DNA of 64,000 nt from Diplolepis rosae (GCA_030998225.1 JAPYXD010000727.1:4650001-4714000); one strand, 5' to 3'; shown: positions 21,790-33,680, counted from the stretch's first letter. Program-made: numbers and translations. The notes: generated by a model not told the origin, from the sequence alone.

Positions 21790-23277
21790 ATTTTTAAATT
21801 TATAGAAATTTAGAATATGGATGGATTCTGACAATTTGTACAAAAGTAGCGCTTCATAATTTCAATAAAGATGAAAATTTATGTCAAATAAAAAAGGTTC
21901 TGTACGTGAGAATCACGTTTTAAACTTTATTGTTCCATAAAAGAATTGAAAACGCTTCACGTAATAATTTTGATATAATCGTCTGCTTTATTTCACTTCA
22001 ATTGAATGCTTTGAACTGATATAACTTTAAACTTAAGTCCAGATTGGATGTTTAGAATACTGAGCAAAAAATTTTTTTTGTAAGTACCAGTTGAAAATCA
22101 TTAAAATGATGAAATTCGAAGAATCTTTAAAGGTCGTTCATTTTTGCAATAGCAACCTTAAATCAGGTTAGCTGTGCTCCTCTTTTCAGAGTTGCTTTGT
22201 TGAAATAAAAATTCCTTCGCCCAAGGCTTTTCGAGTCTCTATTTTACGTTCAAGCCTCATTAAATTCTCAATGGATTCTTGATAATGACGAACCGTTTTA
22301 TCTTTTTTCTTGTATCTCATTTTTTTTTTATCAACGCGTTACCTTTACCTATAATTTGCACTATTTCATGTCCTATCAAGTCAATGAAACAAACGGTAAC
22401 AAAAGAGCAAGTAGAATGAAAAGTAAAAATAAACTAATTACATTGTTAGAAACTTGCTAAAATTTACTAAATTTGTAATTTACAATTGTAACAGAAAATT
22501 ATATGAAATTTTCAACGTATCTTAAATTTGCTAAAGATTGACTGGGATTTGCAAAAATTTTCTTCAAATTTCAAAACTGTAAAAACTTTTACGTCTTGGG
22601 TAACTGCAGTTTTATTTACATGTGATTGAAAATTCAGTCACAGTTTCGTAATTATAAGATTAATTTCATGTAAATCCTGTTAGTGTCGCGTAATTTTAAG
22701 ATAAATTTGAAGAAAGTTCAGCTGAGTTCGTAATAATAAGAAAAATTCCAGAAAATTCAGTAAATTTTTCGCAATTTCAATTAATTTTTTATTAATTTAA
22801 CTTTAATTACTTAAAAGTATCGTAAATATCCTATAATTATACGTAACCTTCTAACATGCAAATTTCTTTAATTTCAAAACATTTCGTAGATTTCATAAAA
22901 TTTCTAACAGTGTATTAAACAAAAAACTGAAAAGCAAAATAAAGTTTAGATTTTCTTTTCACAATGTGTAACTTCAAATCGAAGGAAGGTATATAAAGTA
23001 TATATATATATATATATATTATATAATAGATAAATCCCATTTGGGAAATCCCAAAGTGTAACCTTATTAGATCTAGATGAAGAAAGTTATCGATAAAGTT
23101 GATTTCAAATTTCTCCTTCTTACTTGTATTTGAGGGAAGAATTCGGAAGAAAAATTAAGTTAAACCAAGCATAAAAATATATGGAAAACATTGTATATAT
23201 CCCTAAATGGATAAAAGTAGAGAAATGAAAAAAGAACTATATGAGGGTGAAATGTTCATCAATCTTGTGAAGCAAAG
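21790..23277. other. AT-rich intergenic stretch
   Basis: No gene seen. A (TA)n microsatellite lies at about 22998-23020. Positions 22420-22900 are rich in short degenerate AAATTT-type motifs without clear periodicity. Confidence 0.6.
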
Positions 23278-23281
23278 TTAA

Positions 23282-23637
23282 GGGCATGTGATACTTGAGA
23301 AAAGTAGTAAGTTTATGTGAAACAACTTGGTCCAATTTCTACTCGTTTATGTCGACAATACATAAAGTTTTGTTTCTGAAATTTGGGAAATGATAGAGAA
23401 GATAAAAACAGAAGTAGGTAGACTATTTTTAGTTTTGATAATTTAAACAATTTCCGATAGATTTTGCTAAAATTGGACCTTTTTTCATTTTCCAAACTCA
23501 ATTTATATATCTATGTACGTTTTTATCTTCTCTATCAGATCCCAAATTTTGAAAACTAAATTTTATTTATTTTGGACACAAGTATGTAGAAACCTAAAAT
23601 CAATAAAACTTGCTAATTTCTTTAGTATCACATGCTC
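23282..23637. mobile_element. TTAA-flanked inverted-repeat element, family 1 (second copy)
   Basis: 356 bp between TTAA at 23278-23281 and 23638-23641. Termini GGGCATGTGATACTTGAG and GTATCACATGCTC match the element at 11137-11494 in ends, length and interior (a shared TTTTATCTTCTC block). Confidence 0.87.
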
Positions 23638-23641
23638 TTAA

Positions 23642-24297
23642 GGTAGTTGATCCACGAAAATTAGACCTCAGACAAAAATAGATAATTTTGCTTTCAAGAA
23701 TAGCTATATTATTATTGAAGAGCTATTTTGGAAGAGAAAAGATTAATTTCCATGAAAAAAATTTAAAATACAGAAAAGTAATTTTATTAATAAATTTTAT
23801 TTTTGCCCCAACTTTTTTTCTTATCGCTTCTTACCAAATTTAAAAAAATTATGCGATTTTAATTAATTGCAAATCACTTTTTCAATAAAAAGATTCCCTA
23901 CAGCTTAACCATTTCCAATTTTCGAAAATGAATAAGTTATTATCAAATTCAGCAATTTGTTTATAAAAATTTCGTTTCGGAAAATGTTTTTTTAATGGTT
24001 TCAGCCATTGAAGAATTTATTTTTAGAAATCAGAAATGGTGAAGTTGTGGGAAATCTTTTCTTTGAAAAAATGATTGATGATTTATTAGAATCGCATCAT
24101 TTTTTGAAATTTGGCAAGAAGCGATGAAAAAAAAGTTGGGGCAAAAATAAAATTTATTAATAAAATTATTTATCTACTAGCGAGCCATAAAGTGGATTTT
24201 ATTGCCCCGTGTGGGGTAAACAAATCCATCCATTGCTATTCTTGAAAGCAAAATTATCTATTTTTGCCTGAGGTCTAATTTTCGTGGATCAACTACC
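23642..24297. mobile_element. TTAA-flanked inverted-repeat element, family 2
   Basis: 656 bp, TTAA on each side (23638-23641, 24298-24301). Termini GGTAGTTGATCCACGAAAAT and its inverse. Arms contain AGACCTCAG and GATAATTTTGCTTTCAAG. Homologous to 50166-50829. It sits directly against the family-1 element, sharing one TTAA. Confidence 0.87.
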
Positions 24298-24301
24298 TTA
24301 A

Positions 24302-24376
24302 AAGCATGTGATACTAAAGAAAGTAGCAAGTTTTATTGATTTTACGTTTCTACATACTTGTGTCCAAAATAAATAA
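24302..24376. repeat. Family-1 arm fragment, inverted
   Basis: AAGCATGTGATACTAAAGAA and following bases are the reverse complement of the right end of the family-1 element at 23282-23637. Family-2 DNA is therefore flanked by inverted family-1 arms. Confidence 0.75.
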
Positions 24377-24459
24377 GTAAAATTTGTACATATACATTGA
24401 TTCTTGAATATTTTGATTTTTTCACACAAAAGTTTTCATTTTTGTAATAAAATATTTAA

Positions 24460-25067
24460 AGCGATCCGCTACCTTTAATATTTTTATTTTTTGAGTTTAG
24501 ACCTTCTATATAATTTTTTTTATATTTAGTACCTTTATTTAGAAAGACTTTGAAGTTTTTTAAAGATTCCAGCACCTTTTTTTTATTTTTAAGCGAAAAA
24601 TTTTGAGTTATTTGAGCGTTTTTTGACATTTTTTTACTTTAAATAACTTTTTTGTTTCTTGCAGTAAGTAGCAACTTTTTGGATGTGGAAAGCACTCTAG
24701 CTAAAAAAATAACTACATTTTTTTTTCTTCATATTTTGGGATATTTTTATTTATTGCTTTATTTTATTTGTATCTTTTTTTCAGTCATGTTACCTTATTT
24801 TATATTCCCAAAAAGTTGCTACACATTGTAAGGAACAAAATAAAATAAGAATCATGAAAATTGGTTAAAAAACAAAAAAGTTATTCAAAGTCAAAAAATG
24901 TCGAAAAAATGCCCAAAAAACTCAAAAATTTTCGTTTAAAAATACATAAAGGTGCTGGAATTTAAAAAAAAACCCAAAACCTTTTTAAATAAAAGTACTA
25001 AACATAAAAAAAATTATATGGAAGGTCTAAACTCAAAAAATAAAAATATTAAAGGTGGTGGATCCCC
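24460..25067. mobile_element. TTAA-flanked inverted-repeat element, family 3
   Basis: 608 bp between TTAA at 24456-24459 and 25068-25071. Termini AGCGATCCGCTACCTTTAAT and (inverted) GGGGATCCACCACCTTTAAT. Arms share TTTTTTGAGTTTAGACCTTC and GCAACTTTTTGG. Copies also at 31617-32035 and 34316-35056. Confidence 0.85.
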
Positions 25068-25071
25068 TTAA

Positions 25072-25871
25072 GTAGCGTAAGGCTTCTGACTTTTTGCCCA
25101 ACACTGATGAGAAAGTCGGTGGTAGAAAAAGGACACATGTATGTTGGATGTTGATCCTGAGGGATACTAGTTGCCATGGATACGAAACCATCGCTTGTTG
25201 CGTATCTGAAAACTGCAAGCTCCTATAGCGTGAAAGCTCGCATCTACCTCGTTATGAAGGTGCTTTCTATACTCGAGTCGACTGCTTTGATTTGTAAAAA
25301 ATAATGTTGTGCTGTATAAGTACATGCACTTCAATCGCTTTTAAAAGAGCAAAACCGACGATTATTTCCAATCCTCAACTTTTCAATGGAATTTGTGCTA
25401 CAGTTGGAAGTAAAATATGTATCCTAGATGAATTTTTTTATGTTCTGGAGAAAAGTGTACATTTTAGATTTACTGGAATGTGGAAATTATTTTTGCACTA
25501 AAAAAATATATGATTTAATTAATTAAACGTTGCTTTGACCATTTTATATTTTTAGTTGCTTTCAATTTATAGAACTATTTTATGTGATAATATTAAAGTA
25601 AATATTTTGGACCTGGAAACTTTTTTTACTGTTTATTCAACGTTCAACTTTTTTAAAAAGCCTCTGATTTATATTTAAATATTTGAATTGAAACAGTTCG
25701 AATTTTCTAAAAGGATTGTAGAGATTTTTTATATTTTTATAAATAATTATTAAATGAATATTTAAGTTTGCCGATTCTTTTCAACTACCCGTAAACAATT
25801 AATTTTTAAGGAAATTCGATTTCTTAGAAAATGTAAAATTTGCAATGTAATTCCTTGCCAATTTTCTTTTA
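25072..25871. other. AT-rich intergenic stretch
   Basis: Nothing supportable. Positions 25080-25270 are slightly less AT-rich, without a recognised feature. Confidence 0.5.
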
Positions 25872-26126
25872 TGGAAGACAACAGTTTCTTTGAATCAAAG
25901 AAGGACTTCTTTGATTTACAGTCAAGGAAAGCAGTTCTTTAAATTATATAATGTTTTGCTGATTGAAAAAAATGTTCTTTGATCTAAAGGAATAGTTTTG
26001 TTTTCATTAAATAAATTTTGTTTCTATCAACACAACTTTATTTGATTCAAATACATTTTTTCTTTCACCGTATATCAAAGAAATGTTTCTTTAAATCAAA
26101 GAAACTATTTTCTGGGTCCAGATAAA
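25872..26126. mobile_element. Degenerate inverted-repeat MITE (TTTCTTTGA-rich family)
   Basis: The two ends carry inverted TTTCTTTGAATCAAAGAA-type blocks, and the right part has CCGTATATCAAAGAAATG. A related element is at 60973-61205 and a more distant one at 59766-60146. Boundaries approximate. Confidence 0.6.
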
Positions 26127-26526
26127 ATTTTGAAAAATATATTTAAATATAATTGATTATTTATTTCTACAATTTATAATTATATTTTCAGCCAATACTT
26201 TACAATAAAACTACGTTCAAAGTTTCTGTGATGATTTTACAGAATGATTATTGTTTATTTTATGATTTGGTTTTAAAAAAACACTATTGAAAATAAAAAA
26301 TTCCATTTTTTAACCAAAATATGTGAAATACAAAATAAGCGTTAAAATAAAAATCGTTCACTTAAAAATAGTCTACGAATTTTTTTCCTTCTTCAGATAT
26401 TTGGAAGATAAATTTTTTGTTAATCATGTAAATTATTAGAAAATTGCAGAAACGTATACAGAAAATCGAGTGCGAAGCGCGAGTGTCATGATGAGAATGT
26501 GTTCCTTAAGGCTGATAGAGCCTTAA

Positions 26527-27242
26527 GGGTCTACCCACATTACCAATTCCAAAGAGGCCAGAACTCAACGAAGACAGGCTAGTTTGGATGAAATTGTGTA
26601 TTATGAAGCAACAGAAGGCATATTATATGGTGCAGGCATCACTGATTAAGCATAGGTAAGTTTTTTTCACGATTTTTCATTTAAAAAAAGTTTAAACGTG
26701 TTTTTCTCAAAACAACGTTTTTCGACGCCTTATTGATAAAATCTCCGTAACTAATGAACCGATTCTTATGAAATTTTGACCACATATTCTTTACAACTAT
26801 AGGTATAGCGCATGTCAAGGACTTTTTTAAATTTTGATTTTAAGTGTTTTTTTTTTGCAAAAAATGGTGAAAAAAACGCGCTTTTTTCTCTTTTCGAAAA
26901 ATGCCCTTCATTTTGTTATTTTTGCAGAAATAAAAAATTGTATAATATCCGCTATAGCCATTAACATACTGAATCTAAAACCATTTTATTTTTTTGTTTC
27001 AGACAATCCATCTGCGAGATTTCATCAACAGCGCACACCTATCTACTTCTTGAGAATCTATGATTCACCACCATTTTCATCTGTAAAAAGTGTCTAAAAT
27101 AAATTTAAAAAAATTTATTTATGTATTGTAAAAGTGTATTTACTTAGCCCCACAATTTTCATATCAATATCTATAATATAAACCTCTAAAAAAAAATTCA
27201 TAAAAATAGCCCCTTTTTCAGCGTCTAATGTGGGTAGACCCC
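26527..27242. mobile_element. TTAA-flanked inverted-repeat element, family 4
   Basis: 716 bp between TTAA at 26523-26526 and 27243-27246. Termini GGGTCTACCCACATTA and its inverse TAATGTGGGTAGACCCC. Inserted in repeat R at a site empty in copy 2. Confidence 0.83.
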
Positions 27243-27246
27243 TTAA

Positions 27247-28024
27247 GGTAGTTGTCGTGCCAAAAATCAGTCTCTGGAAAAAGAAGTTTTTGTATGATTT
27301 CAAGACTGGTAATTATATCATCAGCCGTGTCATATGTAAGGAAAAACACTCTTTTTAATAAAAAAAATTTTTAAATTACGAAAAATAATATTTTAATAAT
27401 GTTTTTTGTAATAGGATATTTCTCGCTTCTTACCAATTTTTTGAAAATGATTGAGGTTTCTTAAATCATAGCTTATTTTTTCGATGAAAATATTCTCTGC
27501 AACTTAACCGTTTCCAATTTTTGAAAATGAATCAATTATTATAAAATTCATCAATTTGTTTATAAAAATTTCGCTTTGGAAAATTGTTTTTTAATGATTT
27601 CAACCATTAAAGTTTATAGCACCGTGTGTTTGAACGAAAGTTTTTGGAAAACATCACTTTTTTTGTAACGGAAATCAACACGCAACAAAAAAAATGGTTT
27701 TTTTGGTCTTCAAAATTTATTTAAAAAAAAATTATTGTTGAAGCAATAACCTGCATATGGAAAAATAATCGTTCAAGTACACCGGGTTGTGATAAGGAAG
27801 AATTAAAAAAAATGTAGATAAATCGGTCAAGTGATTTTTGAAAAATCGTGTTCACCGCAAAGGCACTTTTTGAAAAACACCATTCTGAGATATTCACGTT
27901 TGATCGGGATCTACTGCTCAGATTTACTTGAAATTTTGAACATAAACTTTCGAAAGTATGTTCATTGAAAATAAGTCATAAAATTTTTTTCGATTTTTTG
28001 ACTCACCACAACGTATATAACCCC
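27247..28024. mobile_element. TTAA-flanked element related to family 2
   Basis: 778 bp between TTAA at 27243-27246 and 28025-28028. Left end GGTAGTTGTCGTGCC; the right end in inverse is GGGGTTATATACGTTG. The interior (about 27420-27610) resembles family-2 interiors, with CAACTTAACCGTTTCCAAT and AATTTGTTTATAAAAATTTC. The ends are less symmetrical than in other copies. Confidence 0.7.
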
Positions 28025-28159
28025 TTAAGTAAATTGAATTTCATTTTTTATTTGAAATCAATAACAAATTTAGTAACTTTGAGAAAATGTGATTCACATC
28101 TGCAATATTAAAAAAATTGACTTGAGCTTCAGTATCAAATTACAAGAAATAAACTTATA

Positions 28160-28418
28160 CTCGCTAAATATGAATCAGTCAAAATCTACTGTTTATCAGT
28201 GAAATTCGACTGATTCAAATAGCTAAAAAGAGGTTACTGTAAATCAGTCAAATACTACTGATTGATTCAGTGAAAATTAACTGATTTAACAGTGAAAATA
28301 TTTTTTCCACTGATTCAATTAGTGATAATCAACTGATTTATTTTTTAACTGGTGAATCAGTGAAAAGGCAAATCATTGGTTCAATCAGTAAAAATTTGAC
28401 TGATTCAGATTTAGAAAG
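28160..28418. mobile_element. TA-flanked MITE, CTCTCTAAAT family (copy in repeat R)
   Basis: 259 bp with TA at 28158-28159 and 28419-28420. The ends CTCGCTAAATATGAATCAGT and ...GATTTAGAAAG are inverted. The body is built of repeated ACTGATT/AATCAGT units. Sister copies at 43373-43645 and 59359-59520. Confidence 0.83.
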
Positions 28419-28639
28419 TAGTTATGTGAAGAATACAAGACCGAGCGCGAAGCGCGTGGCTAGAATATGCCCACGAAGCGGACAGATTTTTAAAATTATT
28501 TTTCAAAGAAATTTTAACGAAGTATCAATAAAATTATATACTTTCGGTTGCTAAAATGATTTAAAAAATAAATGCCTAGCAAAAAGAATAAAATTCTCAA
28601 AAAATACTCTTTTCTTCCTCCTCTGACTGCGACTAACCC

Positions 28640-29010
28640 CTTAAGAGAATAAATGCACAGACTCTCAGGAGTCTTCTATTTCGCGCGGCTGTTATGTTTC
28701 AGGCTCCGATTGGAAGATGGGCACTGATGGGCACGGCCATCACGACCATAGGTCTCTACTTTCGCGTTTCGCGTTGATCCGCGCCACAAGTGTTCGTGGC
28801 GTTCTCGCGCGAGGATCTTCTCCATTTCAAACGGCAACCGGCGCGACTCTTTTCAGTTTAATGTGAATCAGTCGTGCTGTTTTTCCGGGCACTTTTTCGA
28901 GGAAAGGGTAATAAATGAAATATATTATTCGCTGATTTCGTCCGTGCGGGGAAGTCGACATCAGCGTAGGTAGAAGAGAGTGCGCGCATGACGGAGCCCA
29001 AGGGGATAAA
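28640..29010. other. G+C-richer island, possible promoter or first exon
   Basis: Positions 28650-28860 have many CpGs (TTCGCGTTTCGCGTTGATC, GTTCTCGCGCGAGGATC) against AT-rich flanks. A 115-codon minus-strand open frame over 28858-29205 has no recognisable domain and I do not call it. Could be the 5' end of an undetected gene. Confidence 0.3.
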
Positions 29011-29960
29011 ATAAGGCTCCATTCGGTACGATTGTTGCGGATAATTAAGTTCTATGATTGGATTAAGCCTGCAATTGTGAACAATGTATCCGAAACTGAT
29101 GAGATGAGATGGCCGATAAAAACTTTCGATCTTGATCAAATTTATACGAACACGTGGATATGTTTTGATAATGATTGTTTCAATTTTAAAGCCTGAATGC
29201 TGCAAGAATAATATTTTTTTTAATTATATTAATACAAAATATTCTTGAATTTTTCACTGATTATGGTCTGTATTTGACTGTTTAATGTTTTCTTGTTATA
29301 TTTATTTTATTCAAATTATTTATCCGCGAAGGTAAACAACGATAAAATAATAATATACACGAATAAAAAATTATCGAGACTACGATTTATAGAAGAATTG
29401 ATTGATATTTAGAAACCATTTTTATATTCAGTTTAAATCAGATAATTGACTTTCCAACATTTGAAACAGTTTAAGAAAAAGTAAAAATTGGCATTCATTT
29501 ATTTTAATTTCCAAAATGTGACCAAAAAAGTATAAATAAAATTAAATTTGAGAATCATAATGAAGTATTTATTTATAAATGAGTGAAATCAATGAAGAAT
29601 AAATAATTAGTGCAAATAAATTTAAATATCAAAAAATGTATGAAAATATACGAAATACCTGCATCTATTAATTAGAAATACTATTCCATTTTACTTGCTT
29701 TAATGAGCAAATAATCGATCTGACATTCAATTAAGCAGAGAACAAATCTCGAAACGCTATTGTCTTTACAGAAATGACAAAAGAGGCGATGAATACCAGT
29801 GGAAATCGTTTTGTGTGCAATAAATACTAGTGGTCAACAGACAATTCAATAAAGCATTGGTTCGCTTGATAATCAAAATCCAGGTCGCACCTCTGGAATT
29901 ACAATTCATTTTTTTTCGCAATTCACTTTACAGTTCTTAAAGCCATGTGTTGAGGTCTCT
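29011..29960. other. AT-rich intergenic stretch
   Basis: No gene, repeat boundary or structural signal could be supported. Confidence 0.5.
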
Positions 29961-30122
29961 CATTACCAATTATATACGACCGTTTATTTAATAATAAAAT
30001 AATTTTAACCAATTTTCCGGAAAAGACATCAATGCAGAAAAATGTAACGCATTACTCTCTTCTCCGGAAAATTTGTTTAAATAATTATTTTATTTATAAA
30101 TCTGTCGTATATAATTGGTGAC
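29961..30122. repeat. Short imperfect palindrome
   Basis: Arms contain CCAATTATATACGAC and its inverse GTCGTATATAATTGG, with an inner pair TTTTCCGGAAAAG / TTCTCCGGAAAAT. About 162 bp. Probably a MITE. Confidence 0.7.
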
Positions 30123-30711
30123 GTCCTTAATATTATACAGAACCTGAAATATGAATAATCTAAATGATCACTAATTTTTGGGCATCTAGGGAAATATCCT
30201 GTCGATATACTCTTGAGTATAACAAAAACGGATATTGTTTCTGTTGACAGGGGCGAAGGAAGAAAAGAGTTCTGCAATAATCTGCAAGTCGAGAGGAAAA
30301 AAAGAAATCACAAGGGAGAACAATTCCCCGGAAAATATCGCCAGTGTGTACTTATAGCACTAGCGGTTCTTTTTATGACACAGAAAAAGTTTCGTCATAT
30401 TCGGCATGAGGGAAGAAATGGGCTCATGCGATGAAGAACTATACGTGAAAGCTTTTTCCACTCAAAAACGAAGAGTAAAAGCGACCTATTTACTTATCGT
30501 TAATCCTTCGGAACTAGTGCAAGCACCGAGTTGATGATATGTTAGATATTGCACTTTTTGAGGCGATATGCCAGCCTAAACTTTACAGAAGACTGCAGTC
30601 ACTATTATTATCTTAATTAATCCTTTGTGGGTCCATCGGAGGGAAATATTAAACGTGTTATCTTGCATTCAAGACAGTATTAGACATCTCTTATTTTAAA
30701 TTTACCGCAAA

Positions 30712-30917
30712 AAATGAAAGCGCTGCCTAGTGTTACAATTCTATGAGAGATTAAAAAATTGTGTTGATTTAACTGGAAAATCTTGATTTTTATTGATTTC
30801 ATTGCAAAAATATAACTCCAGATTGATTAATGTGGAGATAGATTAATCTATCTTCAGATTAAAGGGGCGCAAATATTTATTCTGCCTAGGGCGCCAAATT
30901 TTCTTAAGCCGGCCCTG
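30712..30917 (-). mobile_element. hAT-like non-autonomous element, truncated
   Basis: The right end GCCGGCCCTG and the body (AGATAGATTAATCTATCTTC, GGGGCGCAAATATTTATTC) match, in inverse orientation, the fuller element at 48584-48852. Left terminus missing or degraded. Confidence 0.7.
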
Positions 30918-31531
30918 ACTATTATAAATTATACCGTGTGCTTATTTATAACTATTTAACAACTTCCGTCGGCAGGAAAATCATTCGCCTTCGCAAATCA
31001 TTTCTATGCGAAGAATCTTTCAAGTTGAAAGTCACTGTCAACTAAAAGGTGTCCTAGACCAAATTCTCAAAATTGGAATTTATTTCCTCATCAGAACGAT
31101 AAAGTGTTTTTTAAAATAAAAAAATTAATATTTTAAAATGTGAATTTGAGATGAAATGTTTCTGTAATAGACTTGGTGAAAATTTGTTAAGTTTCTATGA
31201 ATTATAAATTTTCAGGTTTTTTTCAAGATTTCTAATTCTTTCATTTTTATGAAGATATAATACCTGCTTATCTTCTAATACTGAATAAAAAATTTTCACA
31301 AATTTGGAGTGTTCTTTGAAGTTTACTAATTTTTGTATATGAACAGAAAATATTACATCGTGCAATTTACTAAGAAATTAAAAATCAGAAAATAGCGAAT
31401 ATTCGTCGGTTCTATAAAATTCAAAGGAATCTTATTTTCTGGATCGATTCTTCTAACTTATTTAACATCTATTAATTCTCTATTTCAAAAACACTCTAAT
31501 TATCATAACTTTACAATTTGAGAAATTCATA
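30918..31531. other. AT-rich intergenic stretch
   Basis: Nothing recognised. Confidence 0.5.
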
Positions 31532-31616
31532 AAGTAAAATTTGTACATATACATTGATTCTTAAATATTTTGATTTTTTCACACAAAAGTTTTCATTGTT
31601 GTAATAAAATATTTAA

Positions 31617-32035
31617 AGCGATCCGTCAATTTTAATATTTTAATTTTTTAATTTTAGACCTTCCATATTAATTTTTTATGTTTAGTACCTTTATTTAAAA
31701 AGGTTATGGTTTTTTTTTAAATTTCTTCACCTTTATGTATTTTGATCTAAAATTTTTTTCAGTCATGTTACCTTATTTTCCATATCCAAAAAGTTACTAC
31801 ACATTGTAAGGAAAAAAATAAAAAAAGAATCATGACAATTGATTAAAAAACAAAACAGTTATTCAAAGTAAAGAAATGTCAAAAAAACTCAAAATTTTTA
31901 GTTTAAAAATACAAAAAAGTGCTGGATTTTCAAAAACCCCCAAAATATTTCTGAATAAAGGTACTAAATATAGATAGAAATTATATGGAAGGTCTAAACT
32001 CAAAAAATAAAAAATAAAAGATGGGGTGGATTCCC
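31617..32035. mobile_element. TTAA-flanked inverted-repeat element, family 3 (internally deleted copy)
   Basis: TTAA at 31613-31616 and 32036-32039. Ends AGCGATCCGTCAATTTTAAT and the inverse of GGGAATCCACCCC. About 80 bp just left of it (31532-31612) also match the DNA left of the copy at 24460, so the shared region is longer than the element. Confidence 0.78.
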
Positions 32036-32039
32036 TTAA

Positions 32040-33096
32040 CTTCTAAATCTTCAATAAGGTAAACCGAAAAACAAAGAAAGTGAGTCACGTGGTCATGTAA
32101 CGTATTTTTATTTCTCCCAAGACTTTCCTACAATATTGGATATTTTTGGCTGATGTTTCAGGACTCTATGATTGATTTTCACAATTAAAATAATTTTAAT
32201 GCCGATGAAATAGAAACTAATTTTTTGTATTGTTCAATACCGTAAGTACAGTTATTCGACCTGCGTTAATATGTCCATTACCGTGTCCCGAAACTGAGTC
32301 AAAAATATTAATTATTGTAGAAAAATACATGCCTTTAAAAAGCTTCATAAGTTTCTATTTCTTTATCCAATTTCCAGAAATATTTTAATTCAACAATTTG
32401 TATCTAAGTCTCTAATTAAATTTTCTATCCAACAATGCAGATTTCAATGAAGTGATCAAAATGAGTTAAAAGTATCCTATTCATGTTAAAGTTTCAAATT
32501 TGTTATGTAAAATTACTAAACTTCCTTAAAAATTGTAATACAAACATTTTTCAACTAAAAAATGTCTCAATATAAGAATGTTCAAATGTTTTGGTCAGAG
32601 AAACTTTTTAACTTACCTGCTAGCTAATTTTTAATGTACAAAATTTCCTAATTTTATAAGTAAAAACTAAAGTTCTCCATGCTTTAGATTTTATCAATTT
32701 TATTATAGTTGAAAATCTGTTTTTTTTATTTTAGTAGATTTTATCAATTTTATTATAGTTGAAAATCTGTTTTTTTTATTTTAGTAACTTGCTTTTGTTT
32801 TAATCCAGCATTTACACTCGTACAAATTAATTAATTAGAAATTTTCTATTTTCATGACTTTAAGGTCTGGTTTCACCAAATACGGTTAATTATTAATCGA
32901 TGGTTAAACCATTGGATAAACCAATCAGAATTTAGAATGACGGATTAAACCGCCGATTAAAATTTAATTAACGTTGGTGGAATCGGCCCTTAATGTTTCA
33001 AATGCTCTACTTTAAAAGTTTTCAAATTTAAATTTTGCATTATGTGATTTTGGTTCAGTTACCTTCAGTTACACTAATTTACACGAAAAGTGTACC
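32040..33096. other. AT-rich intergenic stretch with a short tandem duplication
   Basis: No gene. Contains the 50-bp tandem duplication listed separately. Confidence 0.5.
32686..32786. repeat. Tandem duplication, two identical 50-bp units
   Basis: The unit beginning TAGATTTTATCAATTTTATT and ending in a T run plus ATTTTAG occurs at 32686 and again from 32736 without an observed mismatch, so it looks recent (or is an assembly effect). Confidence 0.9.
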
Positions 33097-33680
33097 AGAA
33101 GAAAAAAGTCTTTTCTAGATTAATTTTGAGTCACTGAAAAAAATGACACTCATTAATTTTGCCAAAGAAGAGTTTTCGAGATATTTGCAAAAAAACGTGT
33201 TTTGGGGTTCTTTTTTTAATTACTGGCAGAAATCTCGAGAACAGTTGATCCAAATAACATGAACTGAATATCATTCGAAAGCTATGTTCTTTTCCTTTCC
33301 GACTATATACTGTTTGTGTCAAACAGATTAAAATTCTTTCATTGCAGGCGATGAAAGTAAAATATGGATTTTCCGACCTTATTTGAAAATCACTTACTTT
33401 CAGTTGTTCGACTTGTTTCCACTTTCATTGCCTGTAATTCAATCAATTTCAATCCGATTGATACATACAGTATATTTTCGGGAAGATAAAGAACATAGCT
33501 TTTGAACTACATACAGTTAATCTTATTTGGATCAACCGTTCTCGAGATTTTTACCAGTAAATGAAAAAAGAGCCACAAAACACGTTTTTTTTGCAAATAT
33601 CACAAAAACTCTTTTTTGTCAATATTAATGAGTGTTATTTTTTTTAGCGACTCAAAGTTAATCTAGAAAGTACTTCTTCT
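33097..33680. mobile_element. Long inverted-repeat element (584 bp)
   Basis: Arms of roughly 190 bp: AGAAGAAAAAAGTCTTTTCT at the left and AAGTACTTCTTCT at the right, with inner inverted blocks such as CTCGAGAACAGTTGATCCAA / TTGGATCAACCGTTCTCGAG. No coding capacity. Family not assigned. Confidence 0.78.

Larger units (their letters stand above)
26275..28490 (+). repeat. Dispersed repeat R, copy 1 (interrupted)
   Basis: Order along R: AAAATATGTGAAATAC block (26315-26335); CTTAAAAATAGTCTACG (about 26360); GAGTGCGAAGCGCGAGTGTC (26468-26487); TTCCTTAAGGCTGATAGAGC; then, after two TTAA elements, TAAATTGAATTTC (28029) and GAGCTTCAGTAT; then, after a MITE, AAGACCGAGCGCGAAGCGCG (28436-28455). The same order occurs on the minus strand at 49830-53010 and partly at 61225-62800. 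Nature of R unknown. Confidence 0.75.

Noticed and set aside
25100..25130. Second hammerhead core (CTGATGAGAAAG)
   Set aside because: CTGATGA is present, but no stem followed by GAAA at the right distance.
28858..29205. 115-codon minus-strand frame
   Set aside because: No domain, and part of it extends into AT-rich DNA. Not supported as a gene.
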